Shown here: piece by piece, positions 34,298 to 43,475 of the stretch | Layout of the letters: the number at the start of each line of letters is the position of its first letter | Numbering within the stretch: the stretch's first letter is position 1 | Source of the DNA: Marinilabiliaceae bacterium JC017 | Lineage (GTDB): Bacteria; Bacteroidota; Bacteroidia; Bacteroidales; Marinilabiliaceae | Length of the DNA: 64,000 nucleotides | Reading direction: 5' to 3' | NCBI GenBank assembly: GCA_004296775.1 | Contig: RHGE01000023.1 | Location: 1 to 64,000, forward strand | Made by a program: the position numbers and the translations under genes | The notes under the pieces: model-generated | Databases searched by the model: none | Told to the model about the DNA's origin: nothing | What the model saw: only the letters and a program-made list of their open reading frames with translations

Positions 34298-36514
34298 TTA
34301 TTTCAACGTAACCTCTACCTTATATTTAGGGCTTTTCAGTTCCTCCGGAATATTTTTCAGGTCAGCCGTAGTAATCTCAAAATTTTCCCGGGCAATACCT
34401 TTTTCTTCTTCAAGATAATGTGTGATAAGCGCGTTTCTTGTTGAGATTAGTTGGGTGAAAGTTTGCCCGATTGTTTCTTCTCCCACCAATTGATAACATT
34501 TGCTTCCCATGCTAAGCGAATCCGGCAGGTGATTATACTGAGCCATATAGGCGTTGAATGCCTCATCTTCATCATTGATTTCCAGCAGGCGCTTTTCAAG
34601 AGCCAGGGAATCTTCCGTGTTGTTAAGTGGCATTGTGGCAGCCAACATGCGCCGTTTAACTTCTCTGACGGCAAGGTGTTCTTTTTCAATCATGGGATCT
34701 GTTTGTTGTGAAAAAGAAAATACCAGGTCTGGTTTCTTGGTGATGATGGTGTAAATCTTATCAAGTGTTTTGCGTTGTGCTACCCCGAGCGAATCCTGCA
34801 TGTAATCGAAGGGCAAGGTCTCCAGGCTTTCGGGATTGGTTCCCGCCAGGCTGCTTAGCGCCTTAAACGGCGAACTGGCTGTTTTAATTAAAAAGTTCAT
34901 GAAGGCTTTCCAGATGATTTTTCCCAGCCTGAACTCCGGATCGGATGGATTGCCGGTAACCGGCAGATTGAAAGCAATGACGTCATTGGGGTCTTTCAAC
35001 AGGTAAAGGCCCAGCCGAATAGGCGTATTGGTGGCCGTGGTGTCTCCTGTTTTATCACCAAATTCCAACTCTTCAATGCGTACATCGTTCTGGTTTTCCA
35101 TCTTCTTTTTAGTCATATTCACCTGGCATTTATAGGTAAAATCGCCTTGTGTGATGGGACGGCCAATGTGGTATTCAGTATAGGGAGAAAAGCTCATTAG
35201 TTGCAGCTTTTTCAGGTGGCCGTCAAAATCAAATCGATAGGGATCTTCCAGGCTGAAATGGCTGGTTCCTGAAAACATACCGTTGTCATTCATGTTTATC
35301 GAAAAGGAAACAGGAATGTTGTCTGCGTTTTCATCAATGGCACCAATGGCCGTGTTAATAGCCTTGAATTCATATTTAAATGCGCGATTGAGGGTTAAAT
35401 CGGCCAGGGTAATTACCCCATTATTTACCATTATGGAGTCGATGTGGTATTTTATAACCGTTGAATCTTCCGGTAGACTCTCTGGTTTGGATTCAATGGT
35501 TGTTGAATCTTCTTCCATCAACGGAAGAAAAACCTTTTCGATGTTACTGCCGTCTTTTTCCAGTTTTGCGTAGAGGCGTGGCTCTTCTACCCGGATATTT
35601 CCCAGTTTATAATAGGATTTGTCTATGTCCAGTGAATCAAATTCTGTGAAAAACTGTGTGGCAGAAATCAGGGTTTCGCCATTCGTTGCGGTCATTTCAA
35701 AAGCATCTAAGGTGGCATCCCCCGAAATAATAAGATCCATCACCTGGGCCATGTCACCATGAATGCGCAGATTGGTGTGCAGAAACCCATTTACTGCTCC
35801 CACATTTAAATATTCCTTCAGGTAATTGGTGGCGGCATTAATTCCGATGCTATCCATGTCCAGGGACAGCAGGTATTTGTTTTGCCGGTGATCCACATTG
35901 GCACCAAGGGAAACGGCTCCGTGTGCTCCTATTCGGAAATCAACACCCATCTGTGACTCTTCGCTGTTCCAGGCAATCAGGGGGAGGTTCAGATTCAGGT
36001 TTTCCATCATCACAAGGTTATCAACCAACTGATCGTAGTAATGTATCCGTCCTTGTAATAAATGAATGTTTCTCACTGAAAAATGCAACGGATCTGAATC
36101 GTTGGGCTCCACACTCTCTTCTGTTGAGATAGTATCTTGAGCGGGGGGCACCAGGTCATCGAAGTTAAAAGCTTCCCCGTTTTGTGTTACCGACACGAAG
36201 GCACTGTCTAATGTTATGGCAGAGAACGCGTACTCATTGTGCAGCAATTTCCAGGGTTGGAAATTCACATACAATTCTTTGAAGGCCGCAAATGTATCCA
36301 CTTTGTTTTGTTCATACATCACGAATTCCTTCGCACGGATTGCCACTTTCAGGTAGTTAATATGTAGTTCTTTGAGTTGTATGCGACGCCCGATCAGTGT
36401 CTCGCTATTTTTCACCAAATAGTTTTTTGCAATGGTTGAAAGGAAAAACAATCCCAAGAATAGAAGCAGAAGTAATCCGCCCACTATGATGTATCGTTTT
36501 TTAATCTGTTTCAT
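34298..36514 (-). CDS. DUF748/AsmA-like inner-membrane-anchored protein
   Basis: The 738-residue protein has one N-terminal membrane helix (residues 8-27) and a long beta-rich periplasmic body, in the style of the AsmA/DUF748 group. Recognisable elements are the N-terminal ETLIGRRIQLKELHINYLKV and repeated amphipathic strands such as VRNIHLLQGRIHYYDQ and IDSIMVNNGVITLADL. The C-terminal 130 residues are helical. AsmA-type proteins are thought to bridge the envelope and carry phospholipids; the DUF748 role here is unproven. It is monocistronic, with a terminator-like hairpin about 95 bp upstream of its start. Confidence 0.8.
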   Translation of the reverse strand: MKQIKKRYIIVGGLLLLLFLGLFFLSTIAKNYLVKNSETLIGRRIQLKELHINYLKVAIRAKEFVMYEQNKVDTFAAFKELYVNFQPWKLLHNEYAFSAITLDSAFVSVTQNGEAFNFDDLVPPAQDTISTEESVEPNDSDPLHFSVRNIHLLQGRIHYYDQLVDNLVMMENLNLNLPLIAWNSEESQMGVDFRIGAHGAVSLGANVDHRQNKYLLSLDMDSIGINAATNYLKEYLNVGAVNGFLHTNLRIHGDMAQVMDLIISGDATLDAFEMTATNGETLISATQFFTEFDSLDIDKSYYKLGNIRVEEPRLYAKLEKDGSNIEKVFLPLMEEDSTTIESKPESLPEDSTVIKYHIDSIMVNNGVITLADLTLNRAFKYEFKAINTAIGAIDENADNIPVSFSINMNDNGMFSGTSHFSLEDPYRFDFDGHLKKLQLMSFSPYTEYHIGRPITQGDFTYKCQVNMTKKKMENQNDVRIEELEFGDKTGDTTATNTPIRLGLYLLKDPNDVIAFNLPVTGNPSDPEFRLGKIIWKAFMNFLIKTASSPFKALSSLAGTNPESLETLPFDYMQDSLGVAQRKTLDKIYTIITKKPDLVFSFSQQTDPMIEKEHLAVREVKRRMLAATMPLNNTEDSLALEKRLLEINDEDEAFNAYMAQYNHLPDSLSMGSKCYQLVGEETIGQTFTQLISTRNALITHYLEEEKGIARENFEITTADLKNIPEELKSPKYKVEVTLK

Positions 36515-36608
36515 GGGTAAATGGTTTGTGTTTTAATATTCTTGCTGAATTTGATTTAATGGTAAAGATTAATAAATAATTCCAAAATCTGATGGATCAG
36601 GGCGTAAC

Positions 36609-36647
36609 AAAAAAATACCATTGCCATTTTTTTCAGCTGCAATGGTA
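36609..36647 (-). promoter_or_regulatory. Terminator-like hairpin upstream of the DUF748 gene
   Basis: TACCATTGC (36616-36624) pairs with GCAATGGTA (36639-36647). On the minus strand the stem is followed by seven T (A run 36609-36615). No minus-strand gene ends here, as the upstream gene is on the plus strand. The element therefore lies in the leader region of the DUF748 gene or ends an unknown short transcript. Confidence 0.5.
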
Positions 36648-37229
36648 TCTTTCGCCAATGAAATTATAAGTTATCTCTTTAATAAAGGGTGTTGTTTGAT
36701 CACCACGATAACTTCTGCCGGGTTGGTTTATCTCAAGATGAATGCCACAGTTGGACGGAAATAAATAAAAGGTTTGAATATTCTTTAATCTTTGTAAAAG
36801 AGGATATGCAACGGTCTTTTTTATAATAACTGGTTGATTTCTTTTAATTCTCGTGGATACATGTTCGCAGGATATTAATCGGGTATCATCGGTAAAATAA
36901 ATCTTCTATTTTTGTCACCTGAAACAATTTGAAAGGAACAATCTTTGTTTTGAAGTTGCGCGTTTGTCAACAGGGAAATAATTAATGATGCGTATTAACA
37001 TTGGATCGTTATTTCAACTGATTTTACATTGACTGGAAAAGCAGAGCTGAAATTTATCCATGCGATGAATTGGACTTGATACTCGGGTGATATTTTTTTT
37101 AATATCGAACCATCTATTGATAAAGGAATTTGATACGCAAGCGGATGATTTAAGAAGTAGGTTGGTGACGCAACTTTTAATTTGACTTGTGGTCTATATA
37201 TTTATTTTCTGGATTTTAATTTTAAAAAC
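36648..37229. other. Intergenic stretch with one possible promoter box
   Basis: AT-rich and without a convincing gene. TATTTTTG at 36907-36914 (plus strand) is an exact -7 match and could start a leader of about 310 nt for the beta-barrel gene at 37230, or an unrelated small RNA. Nothing else was recognised. Confidence 0.35.
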
Positions 37230-37712
37230 ATGAAGCGACTATTATTAGGAATTGTATTTGTTCTGGGATTGTCTTTCGCAAGTATGGCGCAAAGTTCAGA
37301 CAGAAACATAGGATTACGCCTTGGCGGTGGGCATGGGTTTGGTGCAGAGATTTCGTATCAACAGCCCTTCGAATACAACCGAATTGAAGTGGATTTGGGT
37401 TGGGGATCGAGTTCCCATTGGAATGGTTGGGGGCTTACCGGCCTTTATCAATGGGTCATGCCTATTGAGAGTGGTTTTAACTGGTACTTAGGAGTGGGGC
37501 CTTCATTAGGCTACTGGAGCGAAAAAGACGAGGATAAGGATATTGACGACCAGGGAATGTACCTGGCTGCTGCAGGAGATATCGGGATTGAATACAATTT
37601 TACGGAGATTCCCATTCAGATATCGCTTGATGCAAGGCCGGAGTTGGGCTTGATCAATCGCTGGGACGCATTTGATATGAGTTTAGGTTTTTCGATCCGT
37701 TATCGATTCTAA
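37230..37712 (+). CDS. Secreted outer-membrane beta-barrel-like protein
   Basis: The 160-residue protein has a clear signal peptide (MKRLLLGIVFVLGLSFASMAQS). The mature part alternates hydrophobic and polar residues with many Gly, Trp and Tyr, and ends in FSIRYRF, a terminal aromatic typical of outer-membrane barrels. Length fits a small eight-strand barrel. The ATG at 37230 is chosen because the upstream extension to 37182 would place residues before the signal peptide. Monocistronic; function unknown. Confidence 0.8.
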   Translation: MKRLLLGIVFVLGLSFASMAQSSDRNIGLRLGGGHGFGAEISYQQPFEYNRIEVDLGWGSSSHWNGWGLTGLYQWVMPIESGFNWYLGVGPSLGYWSEKDEDKDIDDQGMYLAAAGDIGIEYNFTEIPIQISLDARPELGLINRWDAFDMSLGFSIRYRF

Positions 37713-37724
37713 ATAAAACTAAAA

Positions 37725-37754
37725 AAGAATCTGCGACAGCAGATTCTTTTTTTA
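37725..37754 (+). terminator. Terminator after the beta-barrel gene
   Basis: AAGAATCTGC (37725-37734) pairs perfectly with GCAGATTCTT (37739-37748) around GACA, followed by a run of T. Confidence 0.9.
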
Positions 37755-37887
37755 TCTCATTTATCACAATGGTTCGTTTAGTTTTTGTAGTTAAATGAAA
37801 AATAGCTTGTGCTGGTTTGATAATTTAATTTTCAAGGGGCACAAAATGAAACTAATGTATATCAGTCTCAGGTCTATTATCTAACTA

Positions 37888-38508
37888 TCAATTTTTATCA
37901 AGCAATTCATTCAACTTTCTTTTCACCTTTGAGCCATCCCAATTGGCTGCTCCCTGTTTCTTCATGATGATCTGACCTTTTTGAGAAATCAGGTAACTGG
38001 CGGGAATGCTCCGCGAATAAAAGATTTCTGGTACCCGGTCTTTCAAGATATAGACCGGTAAGTCATATCCGCGCTTTTCAAGAAACGAACGAACTGTTTC
38101 AGGTTCTTCATTCGTGATAAAGAAAAACGCCACGTCGTCTCCATAAAGTTCATAGAGCTTATTGATCGAAGGCAATTCGGCAATACACGGCGGACACCAG
38201 GTAGCCCAGAAGTTGAGGAAAATAGTTTTTCCAGACGCAGATACGGGCATTATTTCCGTTCCGTCTGCCAGGGCCTCCAGTCGAAAGCTTAAATCTTTCT
38301 TTTCAACAAATATCACCTCTTCCACCTCGCGGGGTTGAAACATGCTATAGCGTATGATGGTGGAGGAGACTACTTTTCTGGAATCCGGAATAACCATGGC
38401 TATGAGCAACGCAAAGAAGAAAAAATCCATTACGATGCCAAGCTTCGTCTTTTTCCGTCGGTATTTCTTCCACTGTTCTGAAAAATTCATAATACGTTCG
38501 TTATTCAA
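37888..38508 (-). CDS. Membrane-anchored TlpA-like thioredoxin
   Basis: The 206-residue protein has an N-terminal membrane anchor (about residues 23-42) and a thioredoxin-fold domain (75-205) with the redox motif FWATWCPPCIAELP; cysteines about residues 107 and 110. A cis-proline region (SIPASYLI) is present. It probably works on the periplasmic side as a thiol-disulphide oxidoreductase. The start could be six codons later (38490). It is 27 nt behind the membrane protein gene at 38536. Confidence 0.9.
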   Translation of the reverse strand: MNNERIMNFSEQWKKYRRKKTKLGIVMDFFFFALLIAMVIPDSRKVVSSTIIRYSMFQPREVEEVIFVEKKDLSFRLEALADGTEIMPVSASGKTIFLNFWATWCPPCIAELPSINKLYELYGDDVAFFFITNEEPETVRSFLEKRGYDLPVYILKDRVPEIFYSRSIPASYLISQKGQIIMKKQGAANWDGSKVKRKLNELLDKN

Positions 38509-38535
38509 TTATAGTCAGCTTACGAACAGATAATG

Positions 38536-39219
38536 CTATATACTTCCCCAAAATGGCTTCTTATAAGTAGTGTAGGTCTTTCCATTGCTGGCTTCTACGC
38601 TAATACTCACTTTTTTGAACTTTTTAAGTTCCGGTACCTGGGCTTTAAAGCGATTAATATCGATGATCAGTTTATGGCCTGTTCCATGCATTAAGGTTAA
38701 TGGAAAAAGAATCTGTCCATCGCCACCTTTAATTTTAAATTTGCGTTGTTTCCCAAAGCGGTGAAAGACCAACACGGGCGGATGGAAGGTGAGTCCTTGC
38801 TTGCTTTGGTTGTTAATAACGAGTTTTAAAAGGGTCTGTTTGGGTTGTGTTTTCTTTTCCAACTTCGTGGAAACAATAACCAGTTTAGGCATCATTTTAT
38901 GTATCCAGCCCCGCTTGCGTGCCACATAAAAGAGTAATATGATTCCCGTCATCAACAAAAAAGGCATCCACTGCGACGTGGGTTTGGGCGCTGGCTCCTC
39001 CCTTAATTTCTCAATGTAAGATTGTTCGAGACTTTCTTTAGCTGAAGAATCAGGACTCACAGATATTTCTTGCTGTGGTTGGTGATTTTGCTTGGAGGCC
39101 GGGACGGCCGAATAAAAACTACGTCCACATGTTTGTATGACTAATAGAAATGTCAAACCGGCTATTATCCAGTTTCTGTTACGATTGTAAAATGCTTTAA
39201 GCTGTTGTAATTGATTCAT
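38536..39219 (-). CDS. Two-helix membrane protein, unknown function
   Basis: The 227-residue protein has hydrophobic helices at about 17-29 and 84-99, with a Gln/Ser/Pro-rich linker between them. A soluble C-terminal domain (about 110-227) is rich in beta-strand patterns and Lys. I recognise no family. It lies between a conserved small gene (39225) and a TlpA-like thioredoxin, all within 30 nt of one another, so the three are probably co-transcribed. A role in the envelope is inferred only from topology and context. Confidence 0.65.
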   Translation of the reverse strand: MNQLQQLKAFYNRNRNWIIAGLTFLLVIQTCGRSFYSAVPASKQNHQPQQEISVSPDSSAKESLEQSYIEKLREEPAPKPTSQWMPFLLMTGIILLFYVARKRGWIHKMMPKLVIVSTKLEKKTQPKQTLLKLVINNQSKQGLTFHPPVLVFHRFGKQRKFKIKGGDGQILFPLTLMHGTGHKLIIDINRFKAQVPELKKFKKVSISVEASNGKTYTTYKKPFWGSI

Positions 39220-39224
39220 GTTCT

Positions 39225-39608
39225 TTAAAATCTTGGAAAATCCTGCAGACCTTTAAAATTGATATAATACTCTCCATCTACTTCCGGCTTGCTCATCTCT
39301 TCTTCTGAATCCCCGTTGGCATTCGCAATACCGACACTGGCGAAATAACAAGTGGCTTTGTTTTTTGCTGCAATGGTCAACACATCAGACGCGATATGTG
39401 GCAGGAGTATGCCCATATCCGGGTACGATGCGGTGCGAACCACCACTAATATGCGATTCCCTTCCTTCATTGCCAGGATCTGTGGATTCACATCAGGCTC
39501 CTTTCGTACATTTAATATTTCATAGCCTTCATCCACCATATATTTATAAACCACTTTTATTCCCAGAAAATGCAGCTCTTCCGCTGTCATCTGTTTCCCA
39601 TTCCCCAT
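39225..39608 (-). CDS. Small protein with nuclease-like fold pattern, unknown function
   Basis: The 127-residue cytoplasmic protein contains GYEILNVRKEPDVNPQILAMKEGNRILVVVRTASYPDMG (positions about 28-66 in two parts). The spacing of Asp, Gln and the strand ILVVVRT recalls PD-(D/E)XK-like nuclease folds, but the second acidic/lysine pair is not convincing. Similar Bacteroidota proteins are, as I recall, sometimes labelled as a NADH-quinone reductase subunit without support. It leads a three-gene operon with a membrane protein and a thioredoxin. Confidence 0.6.
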   Translation of the reverse strand: MGNGKQMTAEELHFLGIKVVYKYMVDEGYEILNVRKEPDVNPQILAMKEGNRILVVVRTASYPDMGILLPHIASDVLTIAAKNKATCYFASVGIANANGDSEEEMSKPEVDGEYYINFKGLQDFPRF

Positions 39609-39827
39609 AAAGTTCTAAATTTAAGGCTGCAAAATTGGCACAAAAATATTGAAAATAAAATTAGCCTCCGGGGTTAGATCATTTGTAAGTGGTTTAATGG
39701 GATCCAATGAAAGGATGAAATCGTATAAAACGTTATTCTTTTGGGGTTAGAAGGTTTCTTGGGAAAATTCTAATCCGAGTTAAATATCTTTAACCTAACC
39801 TGGGCTCAAACAATGAAAGATTGTTAT

Positions 39828-39835
39828 TAATTTTG
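39828..39835 (+). promoter_or_regulatory. -7 box directly in front of a start codon
   Basis: TAATTTTG ends 5 nt before the ATG at 39840. Transcription would start at or within about two bases of the A of the ATG, so the mRNA is probably leaderless. Confidence 0.55.
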
Positions 39836-39839
39836 CGCC

Positions 39840-40232
39840 ATGATTTACCTTATTATTGGAATAGTAATTGCATTGGCAATTGCTTTTTGGGCTTCTGCCA
39901 AAGGGAAAGATCAATCAAAATCAGATCAACAACCGACAATCGATATTCCTAGTGATTGCTGTGGTGCGCATGAAGTATGTGAAAGCGAATCCTTACTAAA
40001 TTTCAAAGCTGAAATTATCTATTATGAGGATGAGGAGTTAGATGCGTTTAAAAACGTTGAAGATGCTGCCTATACCGACGATCAGATTGAAGAGTTCAGG
40101 GATATTCTGTACTCTTTAAGAGCCAGAGAGGTGGCCGGATGGCTTAAGAGTTTGCAGCTGCGAGAGATTACGCCGCCATCTGTCATTCGGGAGGAAGCAC
40201 TATTGATTGTGGCAGAATTAAGAGAAAAATAA
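39840..40232 (+). CDS. Membrane-anchored protein with CCGAHEVC motif
   Basis: The 130-residue protein starts with a membrane helix (MIYLIIGIVIALAIAFWA) and has a conserved-looking cysteine motif DCCGAHEVCE at about residues 39-48, followed by an acidic helical domain. The start is forced: this is the only methionine in the frame and a stop codon lies 12 nt upstream. The Cys/His motif could bind a metal. I recognise it as a Bacteroidota-type hypothetical but know no function. Next to pyrH, convergent. Confidence 0.75.
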   Translation: MIYLIIGIVIALAIAFWASAKGKDQSKSDQQPTIDIPSDCCGAHEVCESESLLNFKAEIIYYEDEELDAFKNVEDAAYTDDQIEEFRDILYSLRAREVAGWLKSLQLREITPPSVIREEALLIVAELREK

Positions 40233-40256
40233 AAAGGGGCTTTAAGCCCCTTTTAT
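40231..40256. terminator. Bidirectional terminator overlapping the pyrH end
   Basis: AAAAGGGGCT and AGCCCCTTTT form a near-perfect palindrome (40232-40254) between convergent genes, touching both stop codons. Confidence 0.85.
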
Positions 40257-40963
40257 TATTTCTTGACAAGCGTGCCGATATTTTCGCCCGCGATTACTTT
40301 CTTTAAATTGCCTTTGGTGTCCATGTCAAATACAACAATGGGCAGGTCATTTTCTTTGCACATGGTTGTTGCTGTGAGATCCATCACTTTTAATCCACGG
40401 TGGTATATTTCATCAAAAGTGATTTCATCAAATTTAGTTGCCGATGGATCTTTTTCCGGATCAGCCGTGTAAACACCATCAACCCTTGTGCCTTTTAACA
40501 TCACATCCGCCTCAATTTCGATCCCACGTAACGATGAACCGGTATCTGTAGTAAAGTATGGGTTGCCTGTTCCGGCTGATAGAATAACTACTTCTCCTTT
40601 TTCAAGGGCCTCAATGGCTTTGGGTTTGGAATAAAACTCTCCAACCGGCTCCATGCGGATGGCAGTTAATACGCGAGCTTTTGCGCCAATGCTTTCGAGT
40701 GCCGAACTTAACGCCAGGCTGTTTATGACAGTCGCCAACATCCCCATTTGGTCTCCCTTATAACGGTCGAAGCCATTGGCAGATCCGCTAAGCCCACGGA
40801 ATATATTGCCACCGCCAATTACAATGCCCACTTGTACTCCCATTTGAGAGATTTCCTTTATCTGTTCGGCATAATCACTAAGACGTACGGGATCTATTCC
40901 ATGTCCTTGTTCTCCCATGAGCGACTCGCCGCTTAGCTTAAGTAATATGCGTTTATATTTCAT
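40256..40963 (-). CDS. pyrH: UMP kinase
   Basis: PyrH phosphorylates UMP to UDP. The 235-residue protein starts [17 protein letters not shown] and has [21 protein letters not shown] and [11 protein letters not shown], the amino-acid-kinase-fold signatures of bacterial UMP kinase. The ATG at 40963 is chosen over 41005, whose extra 14 residues are not family-like. The gene stands alone in the minus direction. It is essential for pyrimidine nucleotide supply, which links functionally to carAB. Confidence 0.97.
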   Translation of the reverse strand: MKYKRILLKLSGESLMGEQGHGIDPVRLSDYAEQIKEISQMGVQVGIVIGGGNIFRGLSGSANGFDRYKGDQMGMLATVINSLALSSALESIGAKARVLTAIRMEPVGEFYSKPKAIEALEKGEVVILSAGTGNPYFTTDTGSSLRGIEIEADVMLKGTRVDGVYTADPEKDPSATKFDEITFDEIYHRGLKVMDLTATTMCKENDLPIVVFDMDTKGNLKKVIAGENIGTLVKK

Positions 40964-41108
40964 TTGTTTATAATTTAGATTCACGGTATAAGTATCAAGA
41001 CGCATGACCGATTAATAAAACTACCAGATAGCGCCTTTTAATTGTTTGCTTTTGTGTCTATTGAAATGATTGTCGCAAAGATATTTTTTTTGAGTTAGAA
41101 TCAGAAGC

Positions 41109-41143
41109 AAAAAAAAAGCCGCTTCAAATTGTGTCGAGCGGCT
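41109..41143 (-). terminator. Terminator of the SPOR-domain gene
   Basis: AGCCGCT (41117-41123) pairs with AGCGGCT (41137-41143). On the minus strand the stem is followed by a long T run (A run 41109-41117). Confidence 0.8.
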
Positions 41144-41170
41144 GATATTTATTTAACTAATAATTTTTGA

Positions 41171-42106
41171 CTACCTCTGGGTTAGCATCCAAACTGACGA
41201 AAAGGCTTTTTGATTGCGGTATTGCTTGAGTACCGATAAGGCTTGTTCTTTATTATCGAAACCTTTTAGTGCTACACGGTATTGTCCTTTGTGACTCTTT
41301 AGTACAAATGCATTTCCTTGTCCCTGTGCTTGTACTTTTCCCAGGTAATGCTGAGCCTGACTTTCTTTGTTAAAACTGCCTGCAATAAGGAAATAAACAT
41401 CGGGCTGTTCTTTGGCAGTGATAGCCTCGCTGTTTTCTGTTACATCTGTCTTTTTAGCAATATTGGGTTCATATGCAGCAGCAGAAACTTGAGTATTATC
41501 TTCAGGCTGAATAAAGCTGATTACGCTGGCTTGTTCTTGTTCATGTATGGCAGGAACTTTAATTTCCGGTGCAAACATAAACAGACCAATAAATAACGCA
41601 ATTGATGCAGCCAATTGTTTTTTGCTCAGTGGACGTAAAGCTCTTTTTACTTGGCGGTGTTGTTCACTTAATGGTTTTAGGTGAGGTGTAACTGGTGAGA
41701 AATGGAAGGAGGATAATCCAAATGCATCTGGTAAAAAGCTTTCAGTTTTATTCGGGATAAATTGAATATTCCCAATGGCATCCTGCTTTAATTCTCCAAC
41801 TGAATCAATTGAAGCCGTTTTGCCATCTTTAATCTGACCATCCACATCTGTTACAAATGCTTCTACAATGCTTTTTGCTGCCTGATAAGAAATTCCCTCA
41901 CATCGGGCAATTTCATTAATCAGCAAGCCGTCATGATGCGACAGGCTTCGGTTGAAGCCAATTTCTTTACAAGGAGGAGTAAAAATATTCCTTTCAGCAT
42001 CAATTTGAGCTTCGGTAAAATTAGCAACTAATCCTCCTAACCCCGGGATAATCACACAATCGTGATGATGGAGCAGATTTGTGATGTGTTTGGATACCGT
42101 TTTCAT
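41171..42106 (-). CDS. HU-CCDC81-like and SPOR domain protein
   Basis: The 311-residue protein starts MKTVSKHITNLLHHHDCVIIPGLGGLVAN, matching the HU-CCDC81 type N-terminal domains (about 1-135). A basic stretch and one membrane helix (about 170-186) follow, and the C-terminus is a SPOR domain (about 235-311) that should bind denuded peptidoglycan at the septum. The topology joins a possible DNA-binding-fold cytoplasmic part to a cell-wall-binding part, which suggests a cell-division or envelope-organising role. The ATG at 42106 lies 5 nt after a -7 box; upstream ATGs would lie outside the transcript. Confidence 0.85.
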   Translation of the reverse strand: MKTVSKHITNLLHHHDCVIIPGLGGLVANFTEAQIDAERNIFTPPCKEIGFNRSLSHHDGLLINEIARCEGISYQAAKSIVEAFVTDVDGQIKDGKTASIDSVGELKQDAIGNIQFIPNKTESFLPDAFGLSSFHFSPVTPHLKPLSEQHRQVKRALRPLSKKQLAASIALFIGLFMFAPEIKVPAIHEQEQASVISFIQPEDNTQVSAAAYEPNIAKKTDVTENSEAITAKEQPDVYFLIAGSFNKESQAQHYLGKVQAQGQGNAFVLKSHKGQYRVALKGFDNKEQALSVLKQYRNQKAFSSVWMLTQR

Positions 42107-42111
42107 AATTG

Positions 42112-42119
42112 CAAAATTA
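42112..42119 (-). promoter_or_regulatory. -7 box directly in front of the SPOR gene start
   Basis: On the minus strand this reads TAATTTTG and ends 5 nt before the ATG at 42106, predicting an almost leaderless mRNA, as at 39828. Confidence 0.5.
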
Positions 42120-42316
42120 GGAAATTTTAGGCGGTCATGCATCATTTAATTTCAACATCTGTTGACAATCTGTTAATATTAGTAATGGCTTGTTAATATC
42201 TCATTTCCTTTTGAAACAGGGCTGACTTTTTGAAAATTTGGACCTTGCCCCTCCTGAAAAATTTTAATATTTCGTACTTTTACAACTTGTTTTACGATAA
42301 TTAAATAGTTTTTGGC

Positions 42317-43345
42317 ATGAGTAAACAAATATTAGTAACCGGCGGAACAGGATACATTGGTTCACACACCGTTGTAGAATTACAAAAAGAAGGGTTTGAT
42401 GTAGTTATTGTGGACAATTTATCTAATTCTCGCATTGAGGTGTTGGATAACATTGAAAAAATAACAGGTATCCGTCCTGCTTTTGAGCAATTCGATCTCG
42501 CCGAAAGGGATAAGACTGATGCTTTCTTTCAGAAATACCCTAACATTGAAGCGATCATTCATTTTGCTGCTCATAAGGCAGTTGGTGAATCAGTGGGTAA
42601 ACCACTCATGTACTATCGTAATAACCTGGTTTCTTTAATGAACCTGCTTGAGTGTATGAAAAAATACGATGTGGCCAACATGGTATTTTCTTCTTCCTGT
42701 ACCGTCTATGGACAGCCAGCCACCCTTCCTGTTACTGAATCAACACCTCGTCAGGAAGCTGAGTCTCCTTATGGTAATACCAAGGCTATCTGTGAAGATA
42801 TTATGCGTGACTTCTGTAAAGCAACAGATTCCCTTAATTGTATTGCTTTGCGCTATTTTAATCCCATTGGAGCTCATGAATCGGGTTTGATTGGTGAATT
42901 TCCTGTTGGTATTCCTAACAACCTGGTGCCTTTTATTACCCAAACAGCTGCCGGCCTGCGTGATGAATTGAAAATATTTGGTGATGATTATAATACTGCT
43001 GATGGAACTGCTATTCGCGACTACATCAATGTAGTAGACCTTTCAAAAGCTCACGTCGTAGCTATTAATCGCCTTCTTAATAATAAGAATAAGAAGAACT
43101 ACGAATATTTCAATGTGGGTACTGGAAATGGATACTCTGTGATGCAACTGGTTAAAACCTTTATTGAGGTTACCGGTGTTCAGTTGAAATATCAAGTTGT
43201 TGAACGTCGTACGGGGGATATTGAAAAGATTTATGCCGACACATCCATTGCTAATAATGAGCTGGGATGGCATGCTGAAAAATCATTGGAAGAAACTTTG
43301 GCAACAGCATGGAATTGGGAGAAGAATGTTAGAAATATAGACTAA
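42317..43345 (+). CDS. galE: UDP-glucose 4-epimerase
   Basis: The 342-residue short-chain dehydrogenase interconverts UDP-glucose and UDP-galactose. It has the NAD motif VTGGTGYIGSHTVVEL (residues 6-21), the catalytic SSSCTVYG (Ser about 125) and YGNTKAICE (Tyr and Lys about 150/154), and the C-terminal substrate-binding ADTSIANNELGW. Start and length are standard. It is monocistronic with a strong terminator. Confidence 0.95.
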   Translation: MSKQILVTGGTGYIGSHTVVELQKEGFDVVIVDNLSNSRIEVLDNIEKITGIRPAFEQFDLAERDKTDAFFQKYPNIEAIIHFAAHKAVGESVGKPLMYYRNNLVSLMNLLECMKKYDVANMVFSSSCTVYGQPATLPVTESTPRQEAESPYGNTKAICEDIMRDFCKATDSLNCIALRYFNPIGAHESGLIGEFPVGIPNNLVPFITQTAAGLRDELKIFGDDYNTADGTAIRDYINVVDLSKAHVVAINRLLNNKNKKNYEYFNVGTGNGYSVMQLVKTFIEVTGVQLKYQVVERRTGDIEKIYADTSIANNELGWHAEKSLEETLATAWNWEKNVRNID

Positions 43346-43367
43346 TACAATTAATACATACTAAGAG

Positions 43368-43393
43368 AAGGCGGCTATTTAGCCGCCTTTTCT
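43368..43393 (+). terminator. Terminator after galE
   Basis: AAGGCGGCT (43368-43376) and AGCCGCCTT (43381-43389) form a 9-bp perfect stem around ATTT, followed by T. Confidence 0.9.
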
Positions 43394-43475
43394 GTATCCA
43401 GGTATTTTAATCCGATTCGATTTTTAATAATATTGTCAACGTCATTTGAAATATTAAAAATCAACTGCAGAAATT

